Assembly: GCA_023415205.1 (NCBI GenBank)
Contig: JAEZLR010000010.1
Coordinates: 1-64,000, forward strand
DNA: 64,000 nucleotides
Source: Bacillota bacterium
GTDB taxonomy: Bacteria; Bacillota; Clostridia; DSM-8532
Direction of reading: 5' to 3'
How positions within the stretch are numbered: position 1 is the first letter of the stretch; the number at the start of each line of letters is the position of its first letter. Below, piece by piece: positions 25,047-33,660 of the stretch. The notes under the pieces are model-generated. The model searched no databases. It was not told where the DNA came from and saw only the letters and a list, made by a program, of their open reading frames with translations. The position numbers and the translations under genes are program-made.

Positions 25047-25928
25047 ATGCCTCTAAAAATATCAAAGAAGGGTACGGCCGAATTTCTCATTTTCGTCGGA
25101 CCACTTCTGGTTCTCTATATTCTTTTTTTCATTTATCCCTTGATTGATGGTTTTTTATACTCCTTTACCAACTGGAACGGCCTGAGTAAAAAAATCGCAG
25201 TAACAGGTATAGAAAACTACGTCAGAGCTCTTGGGGATACCCGATTTACAAAGTCCATTATTTTTACTTTTTCCTATACGTTTTTATATGTCATTTTGGT
25301 TAATGTTCTGGGGTTAGGAGCCGCAGTGGTTATGGATATGAAGCTGCGGACGGGAAACACGCTGAAATCAATGCTTTTTGCACCTTATGTACTCAATATT
25401 GTAACCGTGGGCTTTATATGGCAGTTTGTTTTTGGCCGGCTTTTCATAGGCTTGTCGGAAGCAACAGGCTTATCTCTCTTTAGCCTAAGCATGCTGGGAG
25501 ATTCAAAGAATGTCCTTGCGGCGCTTACGGTGGTTAAAATCTGGCAGTCCTTGGGCTATTTCATGGTCATCTATATGGCAGGCCTGAAATCCATACCGGA
25601 GGAGCTTTTAGAATCAGCTTCAGTTGAGGGGGCAACGGCCTGGCAACGATTTTTTAAGATTAAATTACCGCTTCTCATGCCATCTGTCACGGTTTGCATT
25701 TTTACAGCTCTTGTCAACGGGTTACGGGTATTCGAGCTGATCATGACGTTGACCAATGGCGGCCCAGGCACAGCGTCTGAGTCAATGGCCCTTAATATAT
25801 ACAACGAAGCCTATGAAAAGGGTAACTTTGGTTATGCCAGCGCAAAATCGATAATTCTTCTTGCAATCATCGCAGTCTTTACCATTATACAGCTCAATTT
25901 CTTTAAAAAACGTGAAGTAGAAGCATGA
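25047..25928 (+). CDS. CUT1 ABC permease, MalF type
   Basis: A 293-residue membrane subunit with six predicted hydrophobic segments and the EAA loop LLESASVEGATAWQRFF (about residues 187-203). It pairs with the next gene product to form the channel. Preceded by TTGGAGGGG. No ATPase is encoded in this operon, so a shared MsmX-type ATPase from elsewhere is expected. Confidence 0.93.
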   Translation: MPLKISKKGTAEFLIFVGPLLVLYILFFIYPLIDGFLYSFTNWNGLSKKIAVTGIENYVRALGDTRFTKSIIFTFSYTFLYVILVNVLGLGAAVVMDMKLRTGNTLKSMLFAPYVLNIVTVGFIWQFVFGRLFIGLSEATGLSLFSLSMLGDSKNVLAALTVVKIWQSLGYFMVIYMAGLKSIPEELLESASVEGATAWQRFFKIKLPLLMPSVTVCIFTALVNGLRVFELIMTLTNGGPGTASESMALNIYNEAYEKGNFGYASAKSIILLAIIAVFTIIQLNFFKKREVEA

Positions 25929-25971
25929 ACCTTACTCTATGCTTTGAATCCAGGAAAGGAATGGTTATGAT

Positions 25972-26805
25972 ATGAAGGGCAGGAGAAAGGTATGGGTAGT
26001 ATTTACCGAAATATTGATTTGGATATTCTGCATTGTCTTTTTTGCACCCCTTTTGTTTGTCATTATCAACGCGTTTAAGGATTATAGGGAAATCATCCTA
26101 TCACCCATTAAATTGCCATCGAGGCTGGCCTTAGAGAACTTTAAAGCAGCATGGGAATATACTAATTTTTCAAAAGTCTTTTTCAACAGCTTCATGATCT
26201 CGGCCATCGGAAGTGTGGGAACAGTCATCCTGTCTTCCATGTGCGCCTATAAGTTATCGCGGACGAATTCCAAAACCAGCAAGTTTATTTTTACCTTACT
26301 TATGCTTGCTATGATGGTACCCTTTCAAACAGTCATGCTTCCTATAGCAAAGATATCTAAGGCCCTTTCAATGAATAACAATATTTACGCCATTGCAGTG
26401 GTTTACATCGGTTATTCGTGCTCCCTTGCAGTTTTGCTCTATCATGGATTCGTTAAGAACATCCCCAGAGAAATAGAGGAATCAGCGTTTATTGACGGTT
26501 GCTCCGGGCTCAAGATGTTTTTTAAAATTGTGTTTCCGCTGCTTAAGCCTATCAGCAGCACAGTGGTCATCATCTATGCCCTTCAATTTTGGAATGACCT
26601 CTTGGTTCCCTTGATTCTCATAAGTAAGAAAAGCGAGTTCACAATCCCTCTTGCTCAGATGGCCTTTTACGGACATTTTACAACAACGGATTGGAATCTT
26701 CTTTTGGCCAGCGCAGTCTTGACCTCGTTACCAATGATAATATTATACGCTGTCATGCAAAAGCAAATTATTGGAGGACTGGTATCAGGAGCAGTTAAAG
26801 GTTAG
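25972..26805 (+). CDS. CUT1 ABC permease, MalG type
   Basis: A 277-residue membrane subunit with the EAA loop EIEESAFIDGCSGLKMF (about residues 168-184) and the usual GGLVSGAVKG end. It lies 43 bases after its MalF-type partner; the glycosidase gene follows after about ten bases. Confidence 0.93.
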   Translation: MKGRRKVWVVFTEILIWIFCIVFFAPLLFVIINAFKDYREIILSPIKLPSRLALENFKAAWEYTNFSKVFFNSFMISAIGSVGTVILSSMCAYKLSRTNSKTSKFIFTLLMLAMMVPFQTVMLPIAKISKALSMNNNIYAIAVVYIGYSCSLAVLLYHGFVKNIPREIEESAFIDGCSGLKMFFKIVFPLLKPISSTVVIIYALQFWNDLLVPLILISKKSEFTIPLAQMAFYGHFTTTDWNLLLASAVLTSLPMIILYAVMQKQIIGGLVSGAVKG

Positions 26806-26815
26806 GAGGATCGCC

Positions 26816-28444
26816 TTGGATTTTTGGGTTACAAGCTCGTTTGAAAATATTCTCATGGATTCTGAGCCGGGACAGAACGTAAATATCAACCTTACTGCGG
26901 CTAAAAACGGCTATGTATCAGCTCAAGTCGTTTTGAAATGCCCAGATCGGTTTGAGATAAAGAATGTCGGGCTCATTAAGGACGTTGAGAACGGGATACC
27001 TGATAGTGAAATCACGATGGAGTATTTTTTTGAGGAGTATATTTGCTTTAAAAGTAGCATCAAAGCCTTTGACAATCTTATAGAGAGCCCGACGGGATGT
27101 TTCCCGGACGGATTATCCAACGAAAGGTCCCTGATTGTGCAGCCCGGCATCAATCAGCCTATTTGGATCAGATTTTATGTTCCAGCTCTTGTAACGCCGG
27201 GAACCTATGATGCGAAAGTAGAAGTCGAAACAGACAGAGGCAGCTTTTTCGCGGATATCAGTATAAAAGTGATCCCTGAGTCCTTGCCGGATTCGGCGGA
27301 GGCTTCGCTTTCCGTTAGCTGCTGGAGCTGGAATGCCGGACGACTGATGGAGGCCGACAGCAAGGATCAAATTTTCCTTCAATATGGCTGTCAGCGGTAC
27401 TCAAAAGAATGGTGGCAGGTGATGGACTCCTTTACAGAGAGCTGGAGGCTGCATCGGATTAATGATATACTCATCTATCCCCAGGTGCTGCTTTTGGATG
27501 GGGGTTCAACCCTTGATGAAAAGGGCGTCTACTCCTTCCGGTGGGAAAGGTTTGACGAGCTGATAGAATTATTTATCAAAAAGGGCTGTGTCAAATCCAT
27601 TAACGGTTCAAGGCTTATATTCACAGCCTCCACGGTAACCGGAGACACTGACTACATGGCCTATATTTTGAGGAGGGCCACCGATGGAAGCATGGAAAGG
27701 GCTTTGGTTCCCATTGAGAGCCCGGAGGCATCCAATTGGTGGAAGCAATTTCTACCGGCCTTAGAGCATCATCTTTCAGATAAGGACCTTCTAAAAATCT
27801 ATTATCAACAGATCGGGGATGAGCCCCATACCTTGCAGCAGATCTATCAATGGCTCAGGGTACGGGAGATCTTTGGTCAGTATACCTCCCAGATCAAGGT
27901 GGGGGATGCCTTCAATTGTCAGAAATATCTCCATCTTATAAAAAAAGCGGTAAACAGATGGGTCCCTCGGTTGGATGTGATAGAAGAAAACTCGGATTTC
28001 TATAGCGATCAAATCAATAGAGGTCGTGAAGTGTGGTTCTATCTGTGCGATTACCCAAAGGGAAACAGCCTTAACCGATGTATTGACCAGCCGGTCTGGA
28101 TGAACCGGATATTGTTCTGGCTGGCGGCAGGCTACAACGTTACCGGAGTTCTCCACTGGGCATGGAATATGTGGCAATTTGAAGCAGATCATTTTGATTC
28201 CAAGGGTCAATCCTATATTGTCCTTCCTGATAGGGAGAAGCTGACTGTAAAAAGTACCCTACGCCATGAAAGCATGCTAGAGGGTGCCCAGGATTACGAA
28301 TTACTTATGCTTCTTAAGCGAAAAGCACCGGAGAGATTCAGTAAGCTTGTTTCAAAGGTTATCCTCAACAGAAACTCCTATGAAACGGATAAGGATAAGC
28401 TTAAGGAAGCCGTTGATCAACTCTATGAGGAATTCTTAATGTAA
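26816..28444 (+). CDS. DUF4091 / GH123-like glycoside hydrolase
   Basis: A 542-residue cytoplasmic protein. An N-terminal beta-sandwich-like region (about 1-155) precedes a TIM-barrel-like catalytic region with an Asp-Glu pair in QQIGDEPHT (Asp335-Glu336) and the tail motif GVLHWAWNMWQ. This matches the DUF4091 fold, now known as the catalytic domain of GH123 (beta-N-acetylgalactosaminidases using the substrate's acetamido group). The start is TTG at 26816, preceded by AGGAGG. The adjacent sulfatase supports a sulfated GalNAc-type substrate, but this is inference; DUF4091 proteins outside characterised GH123 are largely unexplored. Confidence 0.75.
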   Translation: MDFWVTSSFENILMDSEPGQNVNINLTAAKNGYVSAQVVLKCPDRFEIKNVGLIKDVENGIPDSEITMEYFFEEYICFKSSIKAFDNLIESPTGCFPDGLSNERSLIVQPGINQPIWIRFYVPALVTPGTYDAKVEVETDRGSFFADISIKVIPESLPDSAEASLSVSCWSWNAGRLMEADSKDQIFLQYGCQRYSKEWWQVMDSFTESWRLHRINDILIYPQVLLLDGGSTLDEKGVYSFRWERFDELIELFIKKGCVKSINGSRLIFTASTVTGDTDYMAYILRRATDGSMERALVPIESPEASNWWKQFLPALEHHLSDKDLLKIYYQQIGDEPHTLQQIYQWLRVREIFGQYTSQIKVGDAFNCQKYLHLIKKAVNRWVPRLDVIEENSDFYSDQINRGREVWFYLCDYPKGNSLNRCIDQPVWMNRILFWLAAGYNVTGVLHWAWNMWQFEADHFDSKGQSYIVLPDREKLTVKSTLRHESMLEGAQDYELLMLLKRKAPERFSKLVSKVILNRNSYETDKDKLKEAVDQLYEEFLM

Positions 28445-28459
28445 GCGGGGGGAGTAAAG

Positions 28460-29968
28460 GTGAGTGAAAAGAAGCCCAATATTATATTGATTATGACGGA
28501 TCAGCATCGGTTTGACTGTCTGGGATGCTATCATCATCCTGTGATTGAGACACCCAACATTGATTGGCTGGCAAGTGAAGGAACTGTGTTCGATGCGGCT
28601 TACAGCCCGTCTCCCTCTTGTATACCGGCAAGGGCCTGCCTGATGACCGGTATGACCCCTTGGAATGCCGGAATCCTTGGTATGGGCGAAGGTCAGGGAC
28701 CAATGGGATTGGGATTTGAAGCAACCCTTCCGGGAGAGCTTGCAAAATTCGGGTATTACACAAAGGGAGTGGGGAAAATGCACTTTTATCCCCAGCGTTC
28801 CCTGATGGGTTTTCATAGTACAACCTTAGACGAATCGGGCAGAGTTGAGGACAAGAACTTTGTGTCCGACTATATGAAATGGTTTTCCCAGCAGAAAAAG
28901 GGTGATTATTCTCCTGTGGATCATGGCCTGGGCTGGAACTCATGGATGGCAAGGCCCTATCATCTACCGGAATACCTTCACCCGACAAACTGGACGGTGA
29001 ATGAAGCGGTTCGTTTTCTAGAAACCAGAGACCCCAGTATGCCTTATTTCTTGAAAGTTTCCTTTGCGCGTCCCCATTCCCCCTATGATCCGCCCCAGCA
29101 TTTCTATGATCTTTATAAAGACGCTCCCGTACCGGAGCCTGCCGTAGGAGACTGGGCGAAGGCCATTGATATCGGACGGGACGGAGCCTATTTTGATGCC
29201 TGGCGGGGAAAACGGAGCAAGGAAGAAACAAGAAGAGCCAGAGCTTCATACTATGGCGAAATCAGTCATATAGATAATCAAATCGGGAGATTGCTGATAT
29301 GGTTAAAGGATCACGGAGAGCTTGAAAATACCCTGTTTATTTTCACATCCGATCACGGCGATATGCTTGGCGACCACAACCTATGGCGAAAAACCTATGC
29401 CTATGAGGGCTCTGCCCATATTCCCATGATTATCAAGCTTCCGAAGCACTATCGGACTGGGGTGGAGGAAAGGGTCAAAGCTCCTGTCAGTCTTTTTGAC
29501 ATTATGCCTACCCTTTTGGATTTTGTGTCGGCCCCCATCCCTGAAAGTGTAGAGGGTGAAAGCCTCATGCCCCTATTATACGGAAAAGCTGAAGGCTTTA
29601 GGGAGATCCTTCACGGGGAGCATTGCCAATGCTATGCTCCGGAGCAAGAAATGCAGTATTTGACCGATGGAAGGTATAAGTACATATGGCTTCCAAGGCT
29701 TGATGAAGAGCAGTTGTTCGACCTTGAAGCCGACCCCATGGAATATATCAATGTCGCTCAGCATGAAGAATACAGAAGGGTTCTCGAAAGATTTCGGAGG
29801 TCACTTGTCGATATTCTTGATAAAAGAGACAATGGGCTTGTTAAAGAGGGCAGATTGATAGGCCAGAAAGGCCTTCCACCGCAAATTTCACCTCATTATC
29901 AAAAGCGGCTGGAGGCGTCTGAATTTGACTGGTTGGCAAGTAATCAGAATTTTAAGGTAAAAATATAA
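28460..29968 (+). CDS. Cys-type sulfatase
   Basis: A 502-residue arylsulfatase-superfamily enzyme. The metal-binding start NIILIMTDQHR, the active-site motif C-I-P-A-R (Cys54-Arg58; Cys54 would become formylglycine) and the HGDMLGDH segment are all visible. The usual fourth motif position is Ser or Ala, so CIPAR is acceptable. No signal peptide, so desulfation occurs after import. GTG start with GGGGGGAG upstream. The anaerobic radical-SAM maturase needed for Cys-type sulfatases is not in this window. Substrate probably a sulfated sugar. Confidence 0.9.
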   Translation: MSEKKPNIILIMTDQHRFDCLGCYHHPVIETPNIDWLASEGTVFDAAYSPSPSCIPARACLMTGMTPWNAGILGMGEGQGPMGLGFEATLPGELAKFGYYTKGVGKMHFYPQRSLMGFHSTTLDESGRVEDKNFVSDYMKWFSQQKKGDYSPVDHGLGWNSWMARPYHLPEYLHPTNWTVNEAVRFLETRDPSMPYFLKVSFARPHSPYDPPQHFYDLYKDAPVPEPAVGDWAKAIDIGRDGAYFDAWRGKRSKEETRRARASYYGEISHIDNQIGRLLIWLKDHGELENTLFIFTSDHGDMLGDHNLWRKTYAYEGSAHIPMIIKLPKHYRTGVEERVKAPVSLFDIMPTLLDFVSAPIPESVEGESLMPLLYGKAEGFREILHGEHCQCYAPEQEMQYLTDGRYKYIWLPRLDEEQLFDLEADPMEYINVAQHEEYRRVLERFRRSLVDILDKRDNGLVKEGRLIGQKGLPPQISPHYQKRLEASEFDWLASNQNFKVKI

Positions 29969-29992
29969 GTCTCAAACAAGTGAGATGAGGCT

Positions 29993-30039
29993 TATCACGA
30001 AAAACCGTATGCCATTGAGATATACGGTTTTTCGTGATA
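29993..30039. terminator. Strong bidirectional terminator
   Basis: A perfect 18-bp inverted repeat with an 11-nt loop separates the convergent sulfatase and LacI genes. A5 and T5 runs lie inside the arms. It resembles a shared terminator, not a mobile-element end. Confidence 0.8.
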
Positions 30040-30064
30040 GATGTAGCTTTTATGAGGTGATGGT

Positions 30065-31111
30065 TCAGCCATCACCTTTCCTTTCTCGACAGCTATCACG
30101 TATTTTCAGTTTAAAAGGCAGCTTTACCAATACGGGTATTTGGTGCCGGCCGTTTATCCGGTCGATGAGTATTTTGACGGCGAACTTCCCTAATTCGCCC
30201 TGCTGCATATTGGTGGTAGTCAGCTTTGGTTCCATGAACTCCGAGAGGTCCATATCATCATGTCCGACAACAGAAACGTCTTCCGGCACGCGAATACCGC
30301 AGTTGCGCAAGGCGCTTATGACGGCAATGGCAATATAATCGGTGGCACAGACAATGGCATCGGGAAGCTGTTTGCCTTTTGCCAGTTCCATTGCCGCATG
30401 ATAGGCCAGATCAGATTTCAGTTCAACGTTTTTGCAATAACCCAATTCCAACGGTAATTTATGCCGGGCAAGAGCATCCTTATACGCGGTGAAGCGGTGC
30501 TCGTTCACACCGGAGGCAGATTCATCCGTCATGAGGCCAATAAAGCCTAAATGCCTATGACCACAGCCAACGAGGTAGTCGACAATTGAGTTAACCGCAT
30601 CATACGCGTCACAGATCACCTCGTCAAAACCGGCATTGATACGGTTTAAGCCCGCATAAATGATATTTGAGGTACATGTTTTTATAAACTCTACCTTAGG
30701 CTTTTCAAACCGCCCGAGCAAAATAACGCCGTCATAATTTTTCTTTTCTAGAACCCTGCGTGTTGTGGCTGAGTCCAATTCGGTGGATGAAAGGAGCTTG
30801 CTGAGCTGATATCCGTGAAATACTGCTTCTTCTTCAATTCCGTTGATGATTTCTGTATAAAAGTAATCATTATAATTGAATACCGTGTTGGATAATAGGC
30901 AAAGCAGCGTATGGCTCTTCTGTGTTCCTGCAGAAAAAGGCTTTGATCCCGCCGGTTCGGGTGAGAGATAGCCTACTTCATAGGCTATTTTAAGAATTTT
31001 TTCTGCGGTAGACTTACTAACCGGCTTTGATTTATCATTATTAAGCGCGCGTGAAACCGTTGAAATGGAAACGCCTGCTTTCTTTGCTATCTCATATAAC
31101 GTAGCTTTCAT
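30065..31111 (-). CDS. LacI-family transcriptional regulator
   Basis: A 348-residue repressor. The N-terminal helix-turn-helix reads MKATLYEIAKKAGVSISTVS followed by RALN and the hinge helix; the rest is a ribose-binding-protein-like ligand domain. An upstream in-frame Met exists at 31156, but the ATG at 31111 has AGGAACC upstream and places the HTH at the protein start as usual. The gene is divergent from the NitT/TauT importer operon and the intergenic region is packed with TTTGGATA half-sites, so it probably controls that operon. The ligand is likely a sugar or sugar phosphate. Confidence 0.92.
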   Translation of the reverse strand: MKATLYEIAKKAGVSISTVSRALNNDKSKPVSKSTAEKILKIAYEVGYLSPEPAGSKPFSAGTQKSHTLLCLLSNTVFNYNDYFYTEIINGIEEEAVFHGYQLSKLLSSTELDSATTRRVLEKKNYDGVILLGRFEKPKVEFIKTCTSNIIYAGLNRINAGFDEVICDAYDAVNSIVDYLVGCGHRHLGFIGLMTDESASGVNEHRFTAYKDALARHKLPLELGYCKNVELKSDLAYHAAMELAKGKQLPDAIVCATDYIAIAVISALRNCGIRVPEDVSVVGHDDMDLSEFMEPKLTTTNMQQGELGKFAVKILIDRINGRHQIPVLVKLPFKLKIRDSCRERKGDG

Positions 31112-31137
31112 ATTTAATGGTTCCTTTCGATAGGCTA

Positions 31138-31145
31138 TATCCAAA
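31138..31145. promoter_or_regulatory. TATCCAAA half-site
   Basis: A single copy of the half-site found as a palindrome at 31190-31208, located in the 5' leader of the LacI gene. Confidence 0.35.
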
Positions 31146-31189
31146 AAGGGCGGCACATGGACACCAACCTTGGTTTCATAGAATTATTT

Positions 31190-31208
31190 TATCCAAAAAG
31201 TTTGGATA
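31190..31208. promoter_or_regulatory. Palindromic operator TATCCAAA-N3-TTTGGATA
   Basis: A perfect 8-3-8 palindrome 20 bases upstream of the -35 box of the NitT/TauT operon promoter and upstream of the LacI gene. It has no central CG, which is unusual for a LacI-family site. Confidence 0.6.
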
Positions 31209-31228
31209 TGTCAAATGCTCTTTTCATA

Positions 31229-31257
31229 TTGATTTTTGTCAATATAGTTAATATAAT
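31229..31257 (+). promoter_or_regulatory. Promoter of the NitT/TauT operon
   Basis: TTGATT (31229-31234), a 17-bp spacer and TATAAT (31252-31257). The predicted 5' leader of about 210 bases contains further TTTGGATA half-sites. Confidence 0.55.
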
Positions 31258-31300
31258 AGGCATTAACACCCCGACATATTTGTGGAAATTGGCAATAAAT

Positions 31301-31308
31301 TTTGGATA
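31301..31308. promoter_or_regulatory. TTTGGATA half-site
   Basis: An exact half-site downstream of the promoter, between the main palindrome and the compact one at 31344-31358. Confidence 0.35.
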
Positions 31309-31343
31309 AGCAAAAATATAATGATAAAAGTATTCCAAACAAG

Positions 31344-31358
31344 TTGGATAAAATCCAA
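31344..31358. promoter_or_regulatory. Compact palindrome TTGGAT-AAA-ATCCAA
   Basis: A 6-3-6 palindrome with the half-sites in the opposite arrangement to 31190-31208. A further ATTCCAAA at 31332-31339 sits one helical turn upstream. It would act as a downstream roadblock operator. Confidence 0.45.
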
Positions 31359-31472
31359 AATATTTGGAGCGAATTCTCCTCAGTACTTGCAGGAAGGCAC
31401 AGAATGGTTGTTGTAACAAACATCGCAAGGTGATGTTGTTATAGAGCTTAAATTTGAAAGGGGAAAAATGAA

Positions 31473-32684
31473 ATGGGTAATTTAGTTAGAAGACCAAAGC
31501 GAATCTGGGTGCTCTGTCTGGCCATGGTGATGATACTTGGCACCATCTTAACAGGCTGCGGTAAAACTGCACCCGCGCCACAGACCTCTAGTCCGGGAGT
31601 CAGTGAATCTGCTAAACCCACCGGAAGTGGAGACGAGATTTTTGATTCTTTCGGAATCACTCCTTTGGCAAAAAAGACGACCCTCAATCTGGGCTATTTC
31701 TCTGGTGCCCTTTATAGTGCAATTATTTACGGTGCCGATCAGAAGGGTTGGTTTGAAAAAGCAGGTCTTGAGCTGAAGTACCAGTCTTTCGACAATGGCC
31801 CTGCCATGATGGAGGCCAATGCAAGCTGGGATGTAGGAGCAAGCGGTGCACCTGGAGTTCTTAATGGTTTGTTTGGCTACCCGATTAAATGTATTGGTGT
31901 GGTTGACTATGAACAGGAACAGTGCTTATATGTCAGACCTGATTCTAAAATCGCTCAATCAGGCAAGGGCAATATAAAAGGCTACCCTGATATTTACGGT
32001 AAGGCAGAGGACTGGAAGGGTACAACCTGGGTAATGCCCGTGGGTACAACAGTCTATATGGTCTTCCTTGATACCCTTAATAAGATAGGCCTCACCCTGG
32101 ATGATGTTACCGTTATCAACATGGACGTTGCAAGTGCAAAATCCGCTTTTCTAGGCGGACAGGCAGACGGTGCAGGTGTTTGGATGAATACTGCTCTAAG
32201 CGTTGGGGCTGAGGGACATGTGAAGGCGGCAAGTGCGGCTGATGGAAGCGTCCTGGCTTCCGGTATGGTAGCCACCGAAGATGCCTTAAAGAATAAATTT
32301 GAAGCTGTCAAAATCTTTTATGAAGTATTTGTAAAAGCACAGGATTACTTTGCAGAGCATCAAGATGAATACGCCGCGTACCTGTATGAAACCTGCATTG
32401 AAGAAGGCGTCAGTGCAACTGAAGATACAACAGCTGCCTTGACCAAAACCTACGCTTTCCAAAGCTCTGAAACAATCATAAAAAATATGCTGTCTGAAAT
32501 TGATGATGTGCAGGGTCTAGCCGGCCGCAAGGTATCTCAGACCGAAGCCGACCTCTTGGTTATGTTGGACTTTTTCATTGGTCAGGGCAAGTATGAGCAG
32601 GATAAGCGCACCTTCCTTTTAAACAATGGTTGCTTTGATTCCTCCGTCGCTAAGGCAGCGGCTGCTGATTTCGGAATCAAATAG
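31473..32684 (+). CDS. NitT/TauT-type substrate-binding lipoprotein
   Basis: A 403-residue binding protein of the nitrate/taurine/thiamine-precursor class. The N-terminus has a Tat-free hydrophobic segment and the lipobox LTGC near residue 29. The body reads LGYFSGALYSAIIYGADQKG and WDVGASGAPGVLNG, typical of SsuA/TauA-like proteins that bind small anions. This is the first gene of a ten-gene operon that continues with two permeases, two ATPases and five sugar-type enzymes, so the cargo may be a sulfonated or otherwise acidic carbohydrate. This substrate assignment is inference. Confidence 0.88.
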   Translation: MGNLVRRPKRIWVLCLAMVMILGTILTGCGKTAPAPQTSSPGVSESAKPTGSGDEIFDSFGITPLAKKTTLNLGYFSGALYSAIIYGADQKGWFEKAGLELKYQSFDNGPAMMEANASWDVGASGAPGVLNGLFGYPIKCIGVVDYEQEQCLYVRPDSKIAQSGKGNIKGYPDIYGKAEDWKGTTWVMPVGTTVYMVFLDTLNKIGLTLDDVTVINMDVASAKSAFLGGQADGAGVWMNTALSVGAEGHVKAASAADGSVLASGMVATEDALKNKFEAVKIFYEVFVKAQDYFAEHQDEYAAYLYETCIEEGVSATEDTTAALTKTYAFQSSETIIKNMLSEIDDVQGLAGRKVSQTEADLLVMLDFFIGQGKYEQDKRTFLLNNGCFDSSVAKAAAADFGIK

Positions 32685-32717
32685 GCACTCTACCCACAAC
32701 AGGGATGGAGTGTTTTA

Positions 32718-32764
32718 AAGGGCACATGCTTTTCTCTTTGAACCATGTGCCCTTCTTTATATCA
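32718..32764 (+). other. Intercistronic hairpin after the NitT/TauT binding-protein gene
   Basis: An 11-bp stem (AAGGGCACATG / CATGTGCCCTT) with a 25-nt loop, followed by CTTTATAT; a second smaller stem-loop (CACTC...GAGTG) precedes it. Located between the binding-protein and permease genes. It may act as a partial terminator. Confidence 0.55.
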
Positions 32765-32838
32765 GATCAAGGCTTTGCGGTGTGTTTCCATAAGCACCGT
32801 ACCACTTAATATGATTGATTAAAGGTCAGGTGAGGTTC

Positions 32839-33660
32839 TTGAGCAGCAAAAAAAAGAGCAACGCAAGTGTTTTGAATCGCGGTGAGGGAGCAAGCAAATA
32901 TACATACACCATGCTTTCTGTCGCAGGAATTCTCTCTTTCCTCTTTATCTGGCAGGTGGCCATACAAACGAATATCATTTCCTCTAAATACCTGTCAAAA
33001 CCAACTGAACTGATTAAGCTATTCTTTTTAAAATTATATGACACACGACCCGATGGCTCTACCTTGCAGGTCAATATCCTGGCCAGCCTGCAGGTGGCTG
33101 TGGCGGGCTTGGCCTTAGCCATTGTTATCGGCGTGCCCCTTGGTTTGATCATGGGCTGGTATAAGGGGGCCAATGCCATGATAAGCCCGCTGTTTGAAAT
33201 TCTTCGCCCTATTCCGCCTGTTTCCTGGATTCCTCTCACCATTGTATGGCTGGGAATAGGTCTTCAGGCAAAGGCCTTTATTATCTTCTTTTCTGCCTTT
33301 GTTCCTTGCGTTATTAATTCATATACCGGAATAAGACAAACGAAACAAACGCTTATAAATGTTGCAAAGACGTGTGGTGCATCAAACTTTACGATTTTTT
33401 TAAGGGTGGGCATACCCTCCTCCCTGCCGGTGATGTTCGCAGGTATTCGTGTGGCACTGGGTAATTCCTGGTCCACCTTGGTCGCCGCAGAAATGCTTGC
33501 TGCAAATGCGGGACTCGGTTATATGATTCAAATGGGACGTAACTTTGTACGGCCGGATATCATCTTGCTGGGCATGGTAGTGATCGGAGGCTTTGGTGCT
33601 CTCTTTGCCGCGATTCTCGGCTTTTTTGAGAAGCGTCTTGTCAAGGGAGGGAAGGCATGA
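32839..33660 (+). CDS. NitT/TauT-type ABC permease 1
   Basis: A membrane subunit of about 273 residues with six hydrophobic segments. The motif LFEILRPIPPVSWIPLTIVWLGIG is typical of SsuC/TauC permeases. The start is uncertain: TTG at 32839 (after AGGTGAGG), GTG at 32830 or TTG at 32815 are all in frame and no ATG is available. It overlaps the second permease gene by four bases and the two proteins clearly differ, so the channel is a heterodimer. Confidence 0.88.
   Translation: MSSKKKSNASVLNRGEGASKYTYTMLSVAGILSFLFIWQVAIQTNIISSKYLSKPTELIKLFFLKLYDTRPDGSTLQVNILASLQVAVAGLALAIVIGVPLGLIMGWYKGANAMISPLFEILRPIPPVSWIPLTIVWLGIGLQAKAFIIFFSAFVPCVINSYTGIRQTKQTLINVAKTCGASNFTIFLRVGIPSSLPVMFAGIRVALGNSWSTLVAAEMLAANAGLGYMIQMGRNFVRPDIILLGMVVIGGFGALFAAILGFFEKRLVKGGKA

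Noticed and set aside
28491..29249. Long open frame (252 codons) on the minus strand inside the sulfatase gene
   Set aside because: It is antisense to a gene with full sulfatase motifs, encodes a low-complexity Pro/Ser/Arg-rich protein and has no ribosome site.
29993..30039. Perfect 18-bp inverted repeat considered as a transposon end or attachment site
   Set aside because: It lies between convergent genes, is unique in the window and has the A/T runs of a shared terminator; no transposase or integrase is nearby.
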